In this document: in pieces, positions 33,511 to 44,949 of the stretch | Layout of the letters: the number at the start of each line of letters is the position of its first letter | How positions within the stretch are numbered: the stretch's first letter is position 1 | Source of the DNA: Climacium dendroides | Lineage: Eukaryota > Streptophyta > Bryopsida > Hypnales > Climaciaceae | NCBI GenBank assembly: GCA_950106755.1 | Contig: OX467088.1 | Span: 3,952,001 to 4,016,000, forward strand | Direction: 5' to 3' | Length of the DNA: 64,000 nucleotides | The notes under the pieces: generated by a model | What the model saw: the letters and a program-made list of their open reading frames with translations, nothing else | What the model was told of the DNA's origin: nothing | The model's database searches: none | Position numbers and translations under genes: made by a program

Positions 33511-34458
33511 CTATCCCTCCTGAGGGGGTCCACCACTATCTGGAGTAGCTATGGGGGAGAGCTCACTCAAATTTCTACTTTTATCTCCCCCTTCCGGAAT
33601 TCGCTCCGGTTCTATAGGGGAAGTTACTCCTGTCCTTGTCCGTGGAGCTTCTGAAGTAGAAGTTCTTCCAACCTCCTTCTCCTTCGATATTAGAGTTTCA
33701 AACTTCCCCTCCAATATCTCTACCTCATCGAACTCATCCGGGATTGAAATCCCGGATAAAGAGACAAACCCACTCTGGAACTTCCGGACGCTATCCTCTA
33801 ATCCCTTTGCGTCCTTCCGGAATTCCTTCATCGCCTCTTCTAATTCTTCGGCGAAGTCAGCCAAGATGCGAGCGATACGGGTACCCGAAGGTTTTGGATC
33901 CTTATGTATCCCCTCATCAAACAATTTGGCCTTCGCCATTACCTCACCGGATGCCCCTACTACTGCCGTCATTTGGTTGATTGCGGTCCTGGTCTCCTCC
34001 TGTAGAGTCATTGCAGCCTTCACTTGTTCGCGACCAACATCCAAGTCCCTCCGGTAGTTTTGGATTTCTCCTCGCAACCGGACCACTTGCTTGTCTGTCT
34101 CTCGCTGGTTGATGTTTTGCTTCAGCAACCTATCCTCCAACTCCTTCACTTCATCCGGATTGCTGATGCAATTCGCCACAGCTTCCATCAAGGAACTGGT
34201 CGAAGTACTTCCTACCAAATCTTCTACTTCACACAAAGTCGTGGTCTTCACTTCCCAATCCGCTCTCACTATACTAAGAATCCGGATTAGGTCGTTGTAT
34301 GGACCTGTCAAGTCCAACAACTGGGACGATGGAACGGGTTTCGGTTTGACCGCTTCCACCGGCTCCTGCTTCTTCGAGATGACCGGCTCCCTTGCTTCCA
34401 GTCCCTTTTCCTTCCGAAGCCCCGAAAGGGACCCCCTCAGACTGGGCGTCCTTTTCAT
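33511..34458 (-). CDS. Coiled-coil protein of element B
   Basis: A 315-codon ORF with a basic start (MKRTPSLRG), a Pro/Lys linker, and a long helical middle with heptad-like spacing (about residues 95-240, including REQVKAAMTLQEETRTAINQ). The tail is Pro/Ser/Glu-rich. It overlaps the end of the upstream ORF by 4 bp, which suggests coupled or frameshifted expression of one polyprotein-like unit. No enzymatic domain is recognisable. Confidence 0.5.
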   Translation of the reverse strand: MKRTPSLRGSLSGLRKEKGLEAREPVISKKQEPVEAVKPKPVPSSQLLDLTGPYNDLIRILSIVRADWEVKTTTLCEVEDLVGSTSTSSLMEAVANCISNPDEVKELEDRLLKQNINQRETDKQVVRLRGEIQNYRRDLDVGREQVKAAMTLQEETRTAINQMTAVVGASGEVMAKAKLFDEGIHKDPKPSGTRIARILADFAEELEEAMKEFRKDAKGLEDSVRKFQSGFVSLSGISIPDEFDEVEILEGKFETLISKEKEVGRTSTSEAPRTRTGVTSPIEPERIPEGGDKSRNLSELSPIATPDSGGPPQEG

Positions 34459-35159
34459 CCTTCGGTGGAGAGGAACGCCCTCTTCCTCCTCTTCCTCTTC
34501 TTTCCAATTCCTCTTTTTAGGGTTCTCACCCTTCTCCTCCGGTTCGGAGTATTCGGTTCCGTCTCGGATTCTTCATCCGATCCTCCACACGTCCGAAGAG
34601 CCATTTGCGTTCTCCACTCCTTGTTTTCCTCCGCTGTGAGAAGACTCTGATTCTTGTACAGGTGGAAAAGGTAGGGGCTTACTGGAGTAGCCCTACTCTT
34701 TCCCACATTGGAAACTAAGACATTCACCAACGTTTGAATGAATGCCGCCCAATCCATCCGCTTCTCTCCGCTCAGGGCCCCAAAGATCGCATTTCCAAGC
34801 GTGGAAGTCACCCGGGTAGGTTTTTCCGGATGTAAAATCGGGACTAGAAACTCCAGTAATCGCCTGTGCCGCACACTGATGCAATCTTCAATTGCGTACC
34901 TGTCCTTGGGGTTAGCTGCTCCCCGGAACTTCCCACGCACGAAGTCTCCCTTCCTACTGGCCTGTTCCGCGTCGCATTCCTCCAACTCGTAAACTTTCCG
35001 CCAAATCTCCCTGGTCCACATGGGCGGAACTGGATGGATAGTGTTGTCAAACTGATTAGGGGCTCCTTCGATGAGCTCCCTCACTATCGCCTCGCTCCAA
35101 AAACCCCAGGGTTTCCCTAGGAATCCCGCGCAACCCATGGCTGAGAGGTCCTCCATCAA
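34455..35159 (-). CDS. Putative plant-transposon-type protein of element B
   Basis: A 234-codon ORF with an aromatic-rich N-terminus (GKPWGFWSEAI, PMWTREIWRKVYE) and a core RHRRLLEFLVPILHPEKPTR leading to KRMDWAAFIQTLVN. It ends in a very basic tail (KRGIGKKRKRRKR). The core resembles the 'putative plant transposon protein' type found near plant retroelement gag genes. It also parallels the N-terminal domain of the RING protein (FKKRLIEVALAIWG ... DVDWRTFLSKM). The function is unknown; the family link is my inference from pattern only. Confidence 0.5.
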   Translation of the reverse strand: MMEDLSAMGCAGFLGKPWGFWSEAIVRELIEGAPNQFDNTIHPVPPMWTREIWRKVYELEECDAEQASRKGDFVRGKFRGAANPKDRYAIEDCISVRHRRLLEFLVPILHPEKPTRVTSTLGNAIFGALSGEKRMDWAAFIQTLVNVLVSNVGKSRATPVSPYLFHLYKNQSLLTAEENKEWRTQMALRTCGGSDEESETEPNTPNRRRRVRTLKRGIGKKRKRRKRAFLSTEG

Positions 35160-35887
35160 TTCAACTCTCTCCTACTCACTACTGGGTTCTAAAGGAGCCA
35201 CTTTCCTTACTCTAATTTCTATCCTCTGAGCACTCGCTGGTCCTTGATTACGACTACGCTTTAACTGCGGCATCCGTCTCTCTTTTACCTCACTATCTCT
35301 CTTCTCTTCTAGCCGCACGCCCCGTTTCCTCACACTCTCCCCTCAATCTTGGCTGAATTATTCAATGCACAAGTGCTGCGGTACTCCCTTCCTCTCTCTC
35401 TCTCTTTCTCTTTCTCAATTTCCGCCTTGCTCATGCACTCGATTCTAGTCTAATCTCTGCGTCCGTGTAAAAAAAAAAAACGTACTTACTCACAACTCTC
35501 AGACTTTACACAATTCACACAAAAAACGCACTCAATTTGCAGACACAACTCAAAGCACTGAGAGCGCGCCAAGTATGTTGGTGCTCCCAGGTGCAAATGA
35601 TAGACAAACCCTAAAACAGTCCCTTTTATACCCCAAAAACCTCATCATTACTTTTTTCCGATTTTCCAGACGCGAATTCTGGATCCGTTCCTCCGATTAG
35701 GGAATTAGACCGGATACGTTTCCGATATCCGTTCCGCTCCTTAATCTGGTTCATTCAGGGCTTATGTTTCTAGTCTTTCTAACCCTTGGCTTTTCTTTCC
35801 TTTTTCATGCTACTCCGGGTCTATTCAATCCGGATTCTATATTACAGAACACGATAGAATGAAAAATCAAAAAGTTAGGTTGCGACA

Positions 35888-35960
35888 ACGTCCACGCCCC
35901 AACGTGCGTACCTTATAGTCCGCGCCTCAACGTTCATGCCCTGCACTCTCGAACATGAGT
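35888..35960. repeat. CGTCC-N-CGCC motif cluster 2
   Basis: AACGTCCACGCC, AACGTGCGTACC, AGTCCGCGCC and CCCTGCACTCTCGAACATGAG appear in series. It is the apparent continuation of cluster 1 on the other side of element B. Confidence 0.7.
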
Positions 35961-36214
35961 CCTCTACTCCCCCATAGTACTCTATTCTGAGGTGTGCTCC
36001 ACGTCATGATTCCCAAAATCCATTTGACTTTAGCAATAAATTCTATGTTCGTGCTCCTACTGTTCAATGCCTTGACACTGTAAATACACGTGATTTTAGA
36101 ATTAATTTCATCACATGTATGCAGGATTCAAAGCAATTGCTACTTGCACCACTTCTCTAATTCTGAGGGCTTGGAAGAAGCTACAAACTTCTAGCCCTTT
36201 CCTCCCTCCAATAG

Positions 36215-36310
36215 CGTCTCCGCTTGGACGTCCCCGCCTCGTGACTGACATCCCCGCCCTTCCCTTCAAGTCCCTGCCTTTCAGTGTCCGTGCCCCAGCA
36301 TCAATTTTTG
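36215..36310. repeat. CGTCC-N-CGCC motif cluster 3
   Basis: A series of GACGTCCCCGCC, GACATCCCCGCC, AAGTCCCTGCC and TGTCCGTGCC at about 12-20-bp spacing. Confidence 0.7.
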
Positions 36311-36403
36311 AACATGTGCTCCAGGACTGCATAAAAGAGGGAGGCAAGTCTTGAACAGCACAACCCATTAAAATAGAAACCTTCATTCTTGAACCGTATA
36401 AAC

Positions 36404-36440
36404 CCTAAACCATATACCCTATACCCTAAACCCTAAACTC
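36404..36440. repeat. Short telomere-like CCCTAAA tract
   Basis: CCCTAAACC and CCCTATA words in loose tandem. Too short and too internal to be a chromosome end. Confidence 0.75.
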
Positions 36441-36444
36441 CAAA

Positions 36445-38510
36445 CTTGAAATTATAGAACCTTGTAAAGTAACAAGTGTCCTTAGGAATTTTGTTTTTTT
36501 GGAGGTACTTAAATTAGAAATCAAGTGCCTCACATAGTTATTTTCCTCATTCCATTTTCAAAAATGAAAAGTTTTGAAGAGAAATTTTTATTACCTATAA
36601 CACTTGGAATGAGGGTAGTGTAATGTGTATAATGTAGTTAATATTAGTTTACATGGTAACTATGTTGTATTTTTTAAAAGAAAATGGACAAAGCATTGTG
36701 GAGTAACAAATCTTCAACTAAAGGTACTTTCACAAAGAAGGATTTCTCGGAGTAAGTTGCAAACATCTCCTCATTAATCCTTTATTTTCCAATTGAACAA
36801 TTATGCATATCAATTACTATGAAGAAGTTATCACGTTGTTTGTACCGATATTTGTAAATTGTAAAAATCAATTTTCCATACTAGTATACTATAAGCATTG
36901 TTCTATTTTTTGATCCTAGAGTGTAAACCATTGCCAACACATACATGGTCACATATAGATATAATGTATGCTCTCGTGACTCCATGCTATGCTAAAGGTC
37001 ATATTCTCGTGTGGATTTGTAGCGTTTTTTGAATCTCATATTTTATTTTGTTCATTTCATATTACTAGTGTTTTTTTTATTTACAATTTCAACATGATGA
37101 CCGTGTTTTGTGCTTCTATGGTGTTGTTTTTTCCTTTCTTGGTTGAGTAGAATACTTGGCATAGAATTTATAAGATGCCAAGATTGCACATCTTTATTTA
37201 TTATCAGCTGGAATTGTAACATGGTACTACTAGCATATATATCAAAAAAATTAGTTTCCATATAGGCCATTGATTTCATGGTTTAGGATGTATAGGTGCA
37301 TGGCAAAATCAAGGATATAAGTTTTATATCCAAGATGGCCCAACTATGAAGATTGCTTGATAGACTTTATGGAAAATCATAGGGTATGAAAAATATGCCT
37401 CCAATACTTTTTCATGTAAAAATACAAGTTCTCCAAAATACAATAACGAAAAGAAGTAGTCCCACATGAAATGTGAGACTTAACTTAGGTGTATAGTTGT
37501 ATACCTTAAATTAAAAGGAGTGATCTCTACAAGCACGATTTTTTGTTGAACCATAGAATGACCTTCAGATTTTGTTAGCTTCAAGAAGTTTACTCTACAT
37601 TGAATAAAATGCCAAGTTGTACCATTTAAAAAAAAATTATAACTGTACAAATTAAAACTAAACATATTAGGGAGTACATAGGAAAAGAAAATACAAAAAT
37701 ATCAATTGCAGATTGGAAGATCATAATGTTGGATCATGGGGATGTTAAAACTATACAAATGATTTGGGTAGGTTTTATTCGTCTTCTTAAAATGTTTGAG
37801 GACAAATTCTGTCCCCAAGGTCATTTTTAGGTTAACTCCACAAGTATTGAAGCAAGTGAATGAATTACAGAATAAATGGTTTCATTTGTGCAATATTTTT
37901 ATATTTGATGTTGAAGTTGCATTTGTGTTTTAAAGAAATTTCAAGAAATTTCTTATCTTCAATTGTATTCTAAGGTAATTCAGTGTATGTTAGAATTCCG
38001 TTCGTGACCCGTCCACGCTTGCAAGACTACAAATTTTAAGGCCTATTGTCTAAAGGATTGGCTTTTCTTTGGCATATATACCAGGGAAATAGGTCAGACA
38101 ATTACTTGTCTTTCTTTTCTTTAGTCCCTTAGGCTTTGACATTGTCTATTCCTTCAAAACAATTTTTTCTCCATGTGTTTGAACAACATTGTTCGAAAAA
38201 GGGTGCCAGTCATTATTTTCCCTTCTTACCTTTCGACAAGTAGACGGAAAATGACAATTTTCATGGAAAATGTGGGATAGTAAGTTGCAACTTAGGCTTT
38301 GAACGTAGCATAATTTTGAATTTTCCTTACAATGCACCAAAACATCAAAGGAGATGAAGTGCTTTGTGAAAGACACTCCAAATTCGTTATGTCTCAGGGT
38401 TTTATGAGCTGTACAGCCACCACCTGACACCTATTAGTAAGTAGGTGGAAGCTCTAAACTTTATTGCCTCGAAAACTAGAAAAAAATCACAGCCAATGCA
38501 GTGTTGACTT
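36445..38510. other. AT-rich intergenic DNA with a family I fragment
   Basis: No gene is seen. The segment 37550-37790 resembles 25205-25430, a family I TTAA element: it shares the order ...AAAATGCCAA, AATTATAACTG, ATCAT.ATGTT. Its ends are lost. Confidence 0.5.
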
Positions 38511-38516
38511 CCTTGG

Positions 38517-38690
38517 AGGTCCGTGCCCCAGCGTCTCCGCCCAAGAGGCTGGCTCGTGGTCCAACGTCCTCGCCTTGACAATACATCTTTGCTTGAGCGT
38601 CCATGCCCAGACAGTACTTTTGCGCCTCCCCTCAATGTCCGCGCTTGGTCTTTGCGTTCGCGCCCCAACGTGTCCGCCTTGCCCATTTCA
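38517..38690. repeat. CGTCC-N-CGCC motif cluster 4
   Basis: GGTCCGTGCCCC, GCGTCTCCGCCC, ACGTCCTCGCC, GCGTCCATGCCC, ATGTCCGCGC and CGTGTCCGCC appear in series. ORFs read across it on the plus strand are low-complexity artefacts. Confidence 0.75.
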
Positions 38691-39002
38691 CTAAACCACT
38701 TCCAAAGTTGGACGACTTGCCTGCAGCTTCAACTGTAAATCTTGTTTTCTTGAAACATCCTAAAGAGGGCTTGCCAAACTATGTTCAGGGCAGTTATGAA
38801 GGGCCACTTCTATCATTAATCCTTCAAGGACAGCCCCTAAACTAGTAATTCTAAACATGAATGTCCAATTCCCAATGAGTTTGTTTGTTGACCTTCCTAA
38901 CCTTTATATGTATGGATTTCTGAATATTCATTTGTATGAGATGAAAGTATGCTTTGTGATGACCTCCCTATTTTTATAAAATAAGGAGGGTGTTAGAATA
39001 GA

Positions 39003-39200
39003 GGGCCACCGAATCATACACTCCACAATTTTTTATTTTATTTGAAGACTACATTAGCAAAGGGCCACCGAATCATGCACTCCACAATTTTTTATTTTAT
39101 TTTCCGTGTACATGAGCAAAGGGCCACCAAATCATGCACCCCACAATTTTTTAATTCATTTTCCGTGTACATGAACAAAGGGCCACCAAATTACAAACAT
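39003..39200 (+). repeat. 59-bp tandem repeat, three full units and part of a fourth
   Basis: Units start with GGGCCACC(G/A)AATCAT at 39003, 39062 and 39121, and a truncated unit starts at 39180. Each contains CCCACAATTTTTTA or CTCCACAATTTTTTA. It is noncoding. Confidence 0.9.
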
Positions 39201-39989
39201 GCAATCCGTTTTAAATAAAGGGCAAAAGTACATGTAAAAGCTATTTCAGCATCACAACGTTATAATCACTTCATAGAGAACATAAAAGTGTATTTACAAT
39301 GACATGAATGAGAATTTCTACAACAATGTAATCCAAATATACAAAGTGTAATACAACAAATTGGACTTTTACATATATAAGGTCCTTGCAGTGGTAAAGG
39401 TTGGCTACTTGAAACTTACAGTGTTTTTCATGCATGTTTTGTGGGAACACTTTATCAATGTGGCACCAAGCAATATATTTCTGACACTTTCATTTTGTTT
39501 AGGGTTGCGCTTCATTTTCCCAACCAAGGAAGGCAAATTATTCAGGATCAAATAGAATATGAAAATGCTTCTTTGAATTTTTACAGTTTCGAGGCCTACC
39601 CTTATCTTGAGCCTTTTGTTTCCGTGCAACTACATTGGCTTCAATACTGGGTTGCGACATTTTTTGCCAATTAGTGTCCCAAATAGTATGTAAAGAAGTA
39701 ATCCTATTTTCTTCTTACCCAAAATAATGAATGAGAGAATAAGAGAAGTCATGAACCTTAAGTTCTGAAGCCTATGTACCCCACCTCAACTTGGAGCTCA
39801 AATGTGAAGTCCAAGAACGCAGGGGTGGCACGGCAAAACTGTCAGGGGTGGTACTTATACCCCCGACAGGAGTGTAGGCGGTCGGGTTGGAGCACAGACG
39901 GTTGGGTTGAGGCACAGACGGTCATGGCACGGACGTTGAGCACGGACGATAGCTAAAACCGCCTACACATAGAAAACCAAGACGTATTG

Positions 39990-40150
39990 ACAACGTCCAC
40001 GCCCCTTGCGTTCTCGCCTAGTACGTCCTCGCCCAATCTGGGATCAACGTCTCCGCTTGGCCCTCCTACATCCCCGCTTGATCTTCCGCCGTTGCCTTCC
40101 TATCCACAGCGTCCCTGCCCCTACTCCACATGTCCCCGCCTCTATCTCGT
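39990..40150. promoter_or_regulatory. CGTCC-N-CGCC motif cluster 5, upstream of hAT transposase 2
   Basis: AACGTCCACGCCCC, TACGTCCTCGCCC, AACGTCTCCGCTTGG, ACATCCCCGCTTG, GCGTCCCTGCCCC and ATGTCCCCGCC run up to the TATA box. The arrangement is the counterpart of the GACGG cluster in front of the other transposase. Confidence 0.75.
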
Positions 40151-40155
40151 CCAGG

Positions 40156-40163
40156 TATATAAA
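40156..40163 (+). promoter_or_regulatory. TATA box of hAT transposase 2
   Basis: TATATAAA stands immediately after the motif cluster and about 290 bp before the BED-finger coding sequence. Confidence 0.55.
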
Positions 40164-40443
40164 GAGCAAGCTGCCATTAGGAGGCTACGTTTCCAACCTG
40201 GCCTCATGATTTTGGACTTCTTTTGAGCTCCTTGCTTGGGTTCATTGGCTGAAAACGGCATTGGTTCACTTTTGAGGTGATGTTAAAGTCACTTCCAGTA
40301 GTGAACAAGTGCTATCTTGATTTGGGTTACTGAGACTTTGTCGTGGAGAACATCAAATTGCCGGGGCCAGGGTTATTGAAAGTTGTTGCCTATCAAGATA
40401 ACTTCAGGGTGAAAACAAACAAAAGAATGGGAACCATAGTTCA

Positions 40444-43400
40444 ATTTTTCTGATGATGGAAGTAAAGTGACTTGTGTATATTGTGGTAGGACATTTAGCT
40501 ACAAACGTGAGCGTGCTTTTGCCCACTACGGTTTCTGGGCAAAGTTAGAGCGAGTAGTGTGCTCAAAACTACCTCGAGCGGTAAGACACAAGTTTGTCAA
40601 TTGTGCAAACTTCGTACCACAATGGATGAATATAGAAACCCCCTCAGATATAGAATCGGGTCCGAGTGAGCCATTTATATCAGCCCCTAATGTTGGAGTC
40701 GGAAGTTCCAACCAGTTAGCCTAGAATGAAGTGGCACTGGAGGGACTCGTAGGTATGGGCCATAGACATGAAGCACTGAATGTTCCACCAGGGCCTAGTG
40801 GTGTTGCGGCATCAAATTCCACTAGATTAGGGCCACTGCGTCAGCAGTGGATGGCGAATGCACTAAACATTGCGAAGAGGAAGGCATTGGATGAAAAATG
40901 GGCTAGTTTTTTCTATGAGGCAAATGTGCCGTTCAATGTGGTAAGACATCCGGCCTTCATTGAGGTAGTGAGGGCAACCTTGTTGGCACAATTTGAATAT
41001 TTTCCGCCCTCTTACCATCAGCTCAGGACTCAAATGATTGAACCTAAGAAGATACAGATTGAAAATGAGATGAAAGAAAAAACAGCCTTTGTAGTGTAGA
41101 GTTACGAAGTCACAATATGCACTGATGGTTGGGACGATGTCAATCGATGGCCGTTGATGAATGTGATGATGTCTTGTCCAACAAGAGATATCTTCTTTGG
41201 ATCCATTAACACTACAGGTGAAAATTAAACCATGGTATACATAGCAGACCAGTTGAAAGTCTTTATTGAGAGGGTGGGCCCGAACAACGTAATCCAGATT
41301 TGTACAGACAATGCAAAGAACATGCTTGGAGCAATCGAAGACGTTATTGGGACATATCCACACATCTTTAAACAGGGTTGTGCGGCAATGCATTGGATTT
41401 GTTGCTGGAAGATTGGTCTAAATTGCCATGTTTTGTAGAGTTATTGGCGAGGGCAAAGAGGGCTTGCCAATACATAAAAAACCACCACGCAACAATGGCT
41501 ATTTTCGCAAGTTGAGTCCAAAGTTGCAGTTGTTAGTCCCCAATGATACAAGATTTGGGACTCATTTCCTCATGGTGCAACGGTTGCTGTCATTGAAGCA
41601 TGTATTGGTCCAATTGATAAGGCATCCATGTGTACTGAACTATGTTGCAACGCTACGCAAATAGTACGCAGAGCTTGCTAAAAATACCATAGATACCATT
41701 GCAAACGTGAAATTTTGGCAACGATGTTCAAATTATGTACACATTGTGACAGATGCAATGATAGCGTTGCGTGTTTTTGATGGATGAGAACCAAACATGG
41801 ACAAAGCGTGGCTGACAATGACGAACCTACGACAACATATGCATAGTTTGACGGACGCACCATTTTTCCTCCCCAATGCTTTGGCAGCAAGCATCGAGTC
41901 TTCTTTTGAGGACAAATGGGATATGGTATTCACTGATCTTCACTATACCGGTGCATTATTGAATCCATTTTTGGTAGATTATCCACGATTGAAGGTTGAC
42001 GGAATAGCCCCTTCATGCATTGTATAGGATTATTCATAAACTAGAAGGCGTGCTTCAGGTATAATATGATGATGTTATGGTCGAACTAACGCAATATGAA
42101 GAGCGCACAGGACCTTACATTCCAATTGAAACCCCAAACATTCGGGACACCAGGTTACTTCTCCACTAATGGTGGAATAGAATAGGAGATCGAGCCCTAT
42201 CCAAAATTGCGAAGTGTGTTCTTTCCCTCACATGTTCGGCATCGTCTTGCGAACCAAATTGGAGCATGTTTTCTTTTGTCCACAATAGGACCAGGAACCG
42301 CTTAGCAGTGGACAAGGCGGAGTCTCTGGTATATATATACACCAATAGCCGCGTCCTTCGACAAAGACAAGGTGCAGATCCGATTTGCTGGTATGATTTG
42401 AACAATTTGTCGGAGGATTTTGACTCACATGCACTAGGCCCTATTCCAGTCCATGAAGCCAATCGCGAATTTAATGCAATGCAAGCAGAAGATGCTGCAA
42501 AACACGAGGAGGAAGAAAATCGTGCACCTCTAGTTTATGAAGCATTCCGAAATCTTTGGAGGGAGGGTGCCGACCACCTCCAAGAAGCACGAAACTACTA
42601 CGGAGATGAAGATGGTCTAGAAAATGGCATAGATGCAAATCGTCGCGTTCGTCGTAGTTTTTTGCCCCCTCCAAACCGTCCAATCAAAGGGATAGTTCAT
42701 CCTGACCCTTTTGCTTTTCCTTTGGACGATGACGAAGATGTATTTGGAAATCCTGATGACAATGATATTCCCCCGGATGATGACAACAATGACGACAATT
42801 GGCGACCAAGAAATGGAGGCGGAAATGTCAATGTACAAAATACTGAAAGCGGGGGAAATGTAGTGAACCATGCAACTCCAAACAATGAAGGGTCTGGTCG
42901 TGGCGGTGTTGCAAATAGGATTCGTCATAGGGCTGGCCGAGCAGCTATGCCCTTGAATGGGGAACGATAGATTCCGACGAGAGCACTATGGTACGAACGT
43001 CGAATATATTCAAACTTCGAATACTATAGCAAGAAATGAAGCCATTGTAGATGACGAGAGACATGTTTGTGCTCCAAAAATTGAAGATGATGATGTCCTT
43101 AGTGCTTGGGTTCCTGCAGCACACCCCACTACAACAGTGGCCCCTATTGTAGGACAGGGCCGAAGCATGCCGAGAGAACGTACACTGAACCGCACCGTAG
43201 GTGTGAGTTTGAATGCAACAAGTAGACCTCGCCAAGAATGGTTAGGCTCGGTGGGGAATGTTGAGGGCATAGACGTTAACGCATCCAATGCTCCTGTCAA
43301 TGGTAGAACCCCACTACCCCCCAATGAACCTGTTGTGGGTGACTATAGGCATGCGCGACAAACCACTCGAGGTGATTGAGGAGGGAAGAACACTGGTAGA

Positions 43401-43864
43401 GCTTCATCTTCAAGGCCCCCCAATCGTGCTCCTCCGCGAGGAATTGGAGCAAGAAGACCAGTAGAGGAGGTACTTCCATTTTTACGAACTCCAACACGTG
43501 TGGTTCATGGAAGTCGGAGAGGTCTACTATCAATTTAAATGCGGAAGACACCGCAGCGAGGCGACATAAAAGATTGAGGAAGACTCATAGAGACGGAAGA
43601 AGAGTCATTGAGCTTCGAAATGAGAACTCTGAATTTGAGGGCCACGAAATGGAAGAAGAAGAGGGTGGAAGCAAAGACATGGAAGATGAAGAGGATGAAG
43701 AAGTCGACAATGAGGCGCTTGTTGATGAGGATGTACACATTCCACAAACTCATGTGGCTAGACCTTCTACAGGACGTGTCCGTAGATCTAGTCGATTGAG
43801 TAATATCCAAGAAGCAGTAGAAGAAAATGAAGAAGATTCTAGTCCTTCAAGAATGAGTGAGTAG
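40444..43864 (+). pseudogene. hAT transposase 2, decayed
   Basis: Related to the transposase at 13729 but clearly diverged. A BED finger is visible (CVYCGRTFSYKRERAFAHYGF), then KRKALDEKWASFFYEANVPFN, shared with the first. DUF659 keeps CTDGWDD and CTDNAKNM. A dimerisation domain follows with SSCEPNWSMFSFVHNRTRNRL, so the D-D-E positions survive. The acidic/low-complexity C-terminus runs to 43864. In-frame stops occur at 40722, 41097 and about 41226. Frame changes occur near 41430, between 42030 and 42260, near 42960 and near 43570. It is not functional. Confidence 0.85.
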
Positions 43865-44287
43865 TATAGAAAATTATGGTAGGAAACCAGCGCTGAAGTG
43901 GTAGGGCTTGGGAAACAATGGTCCATTGTATTGTTCTTGGTTTATATCAAAGTATAAAATTGGAAATGGTTTTTGGTTTTTACCCTAAATTTTGGAACTT
44001 TGTAATTTATAATGTGTCATGCTTATGAACAAGTTTGCAAGAAGCATAATTTCAACTTGTCCATATTAAATTCTAGGGAAATATGTATTCTAAAAAGAGC
44101 AAATTCACACATTGCATAAAGATTAAATGCGATAAAGTTTCTCCGCAAATAAAATTACCTTCATCCCAATTACAATAAAAAAGAAGTCCCAAATTCACCT
44201 TCTTCATCATCCACTTCTGGACTTTTTGAAACTAAAAGCATTTCACAGTTGGAGTTATGCGAGCAACCAGTGTCCCACTACATCTCT

Positions 44288-44575
44288 GCCGAACACATTC
44301 ACGCGTCTGCACCAGCGTCCCCGCTTCTTTGGAGATGCCCACGTCCAGCAAGGAAACGTCTTCGCCAAATGACGTCCACGCATCAGCGTCCACGCCCTAG
44401 TCCTAGAATGTCTTCACTCAAGTACGTCTGCGCCTAGTCACCACTGTCCCCGCCTGCACATATACGTCCAGGCCCATGCGTTGTACGTCTCCGCCCATAA
44501 TTGTCCTCGCCCATGCAACTACGTCTCAGCATGGACTACCCGTCCACGCCGAATGTCCACGCCCTCTCTGAAACG
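44288..44575. repeat. CGTCC-N-CGCC motif cluster 6
   Basis: At least ten variants of the motif (GCGTCCCCGCTT, ACGTCCACGCATC, GCGTCCACGCCC, ACTGTCCCCGCC, ACGTCTCCGCCC, TTGTCCTCGCCC, ATGTCCACGCCC) occur in 290 bp. It lies about 420 bp after the end of transposase 2 and probably marks the distal subterminal region of that element. Confidence 0.8.
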
Positions 44576-44949
44576 TGGATGGCCACATCAGATACTTGCG
44601 GTCAAGTTTAAGAGATTTTGAAACTCAATATTTCTGAGTGGAAAGCCACCTCTTCGGTCTAAATGTATGAAATCAATCAAATGAAGTTCCAAACCTGTAG
44701 CATGTATCATTTGCAAATTTTGGTGTAGCTGGAACTCGAAATTTTGGATATTCATACACTTTTCATTCTAAGTTATAAAACTGGATTTCATACATGTAGA
44801 ACATGTTATGGAGATTTGTGCTCCCTTAAAATTAAGACTAGTAAGTGTTATGTGTTAAGTGTTATGCAATGTTGCGCTTCCAACTTTGTTAATTTTACCT
44901 CAGTAAGTGATAAGTTTCCAAAAAAAGGCTTTTTGTAAGAGCCATCGCT

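Larger units (their letters stand above)
32560..35860 (-). mobile_element. TCCGG-rich unclassified element B with two overlapping ORFs
   Basis: Its composition matches element A (8985-10590), and it separates two CGTCC-N-CGCC clusters that share CCCTGCACTCT phrases, as if inserted between them. Its two minus-strand ORFs overlap by 4 bp. No LTR pair could be found by eye, though the layout (CT-rich leader near 35380-35430, ORFs, AT-poor tail) suggests a non-autonomous LTR-type element. Confidence 0.45.
39820..44580 (+). mobile_element. Second hAT element (decayed; ends uncertain)
   Basis: A candidate 5' terminus, CAGGGGTGGC, lies at 39820-39829. It is followed by GACGG/GCACGGACG words, a CGTCC-N-CGCC cluster (39990-40150), a TATATAAA box (40156-40163), a decayed transposase (40444-43864) and a distal cluster (44288-44575). 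I could not find the matching right terminus or an 8-bp duplication; a pogo-like insertion and deletions may have removed it. Confidence 0.55.
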
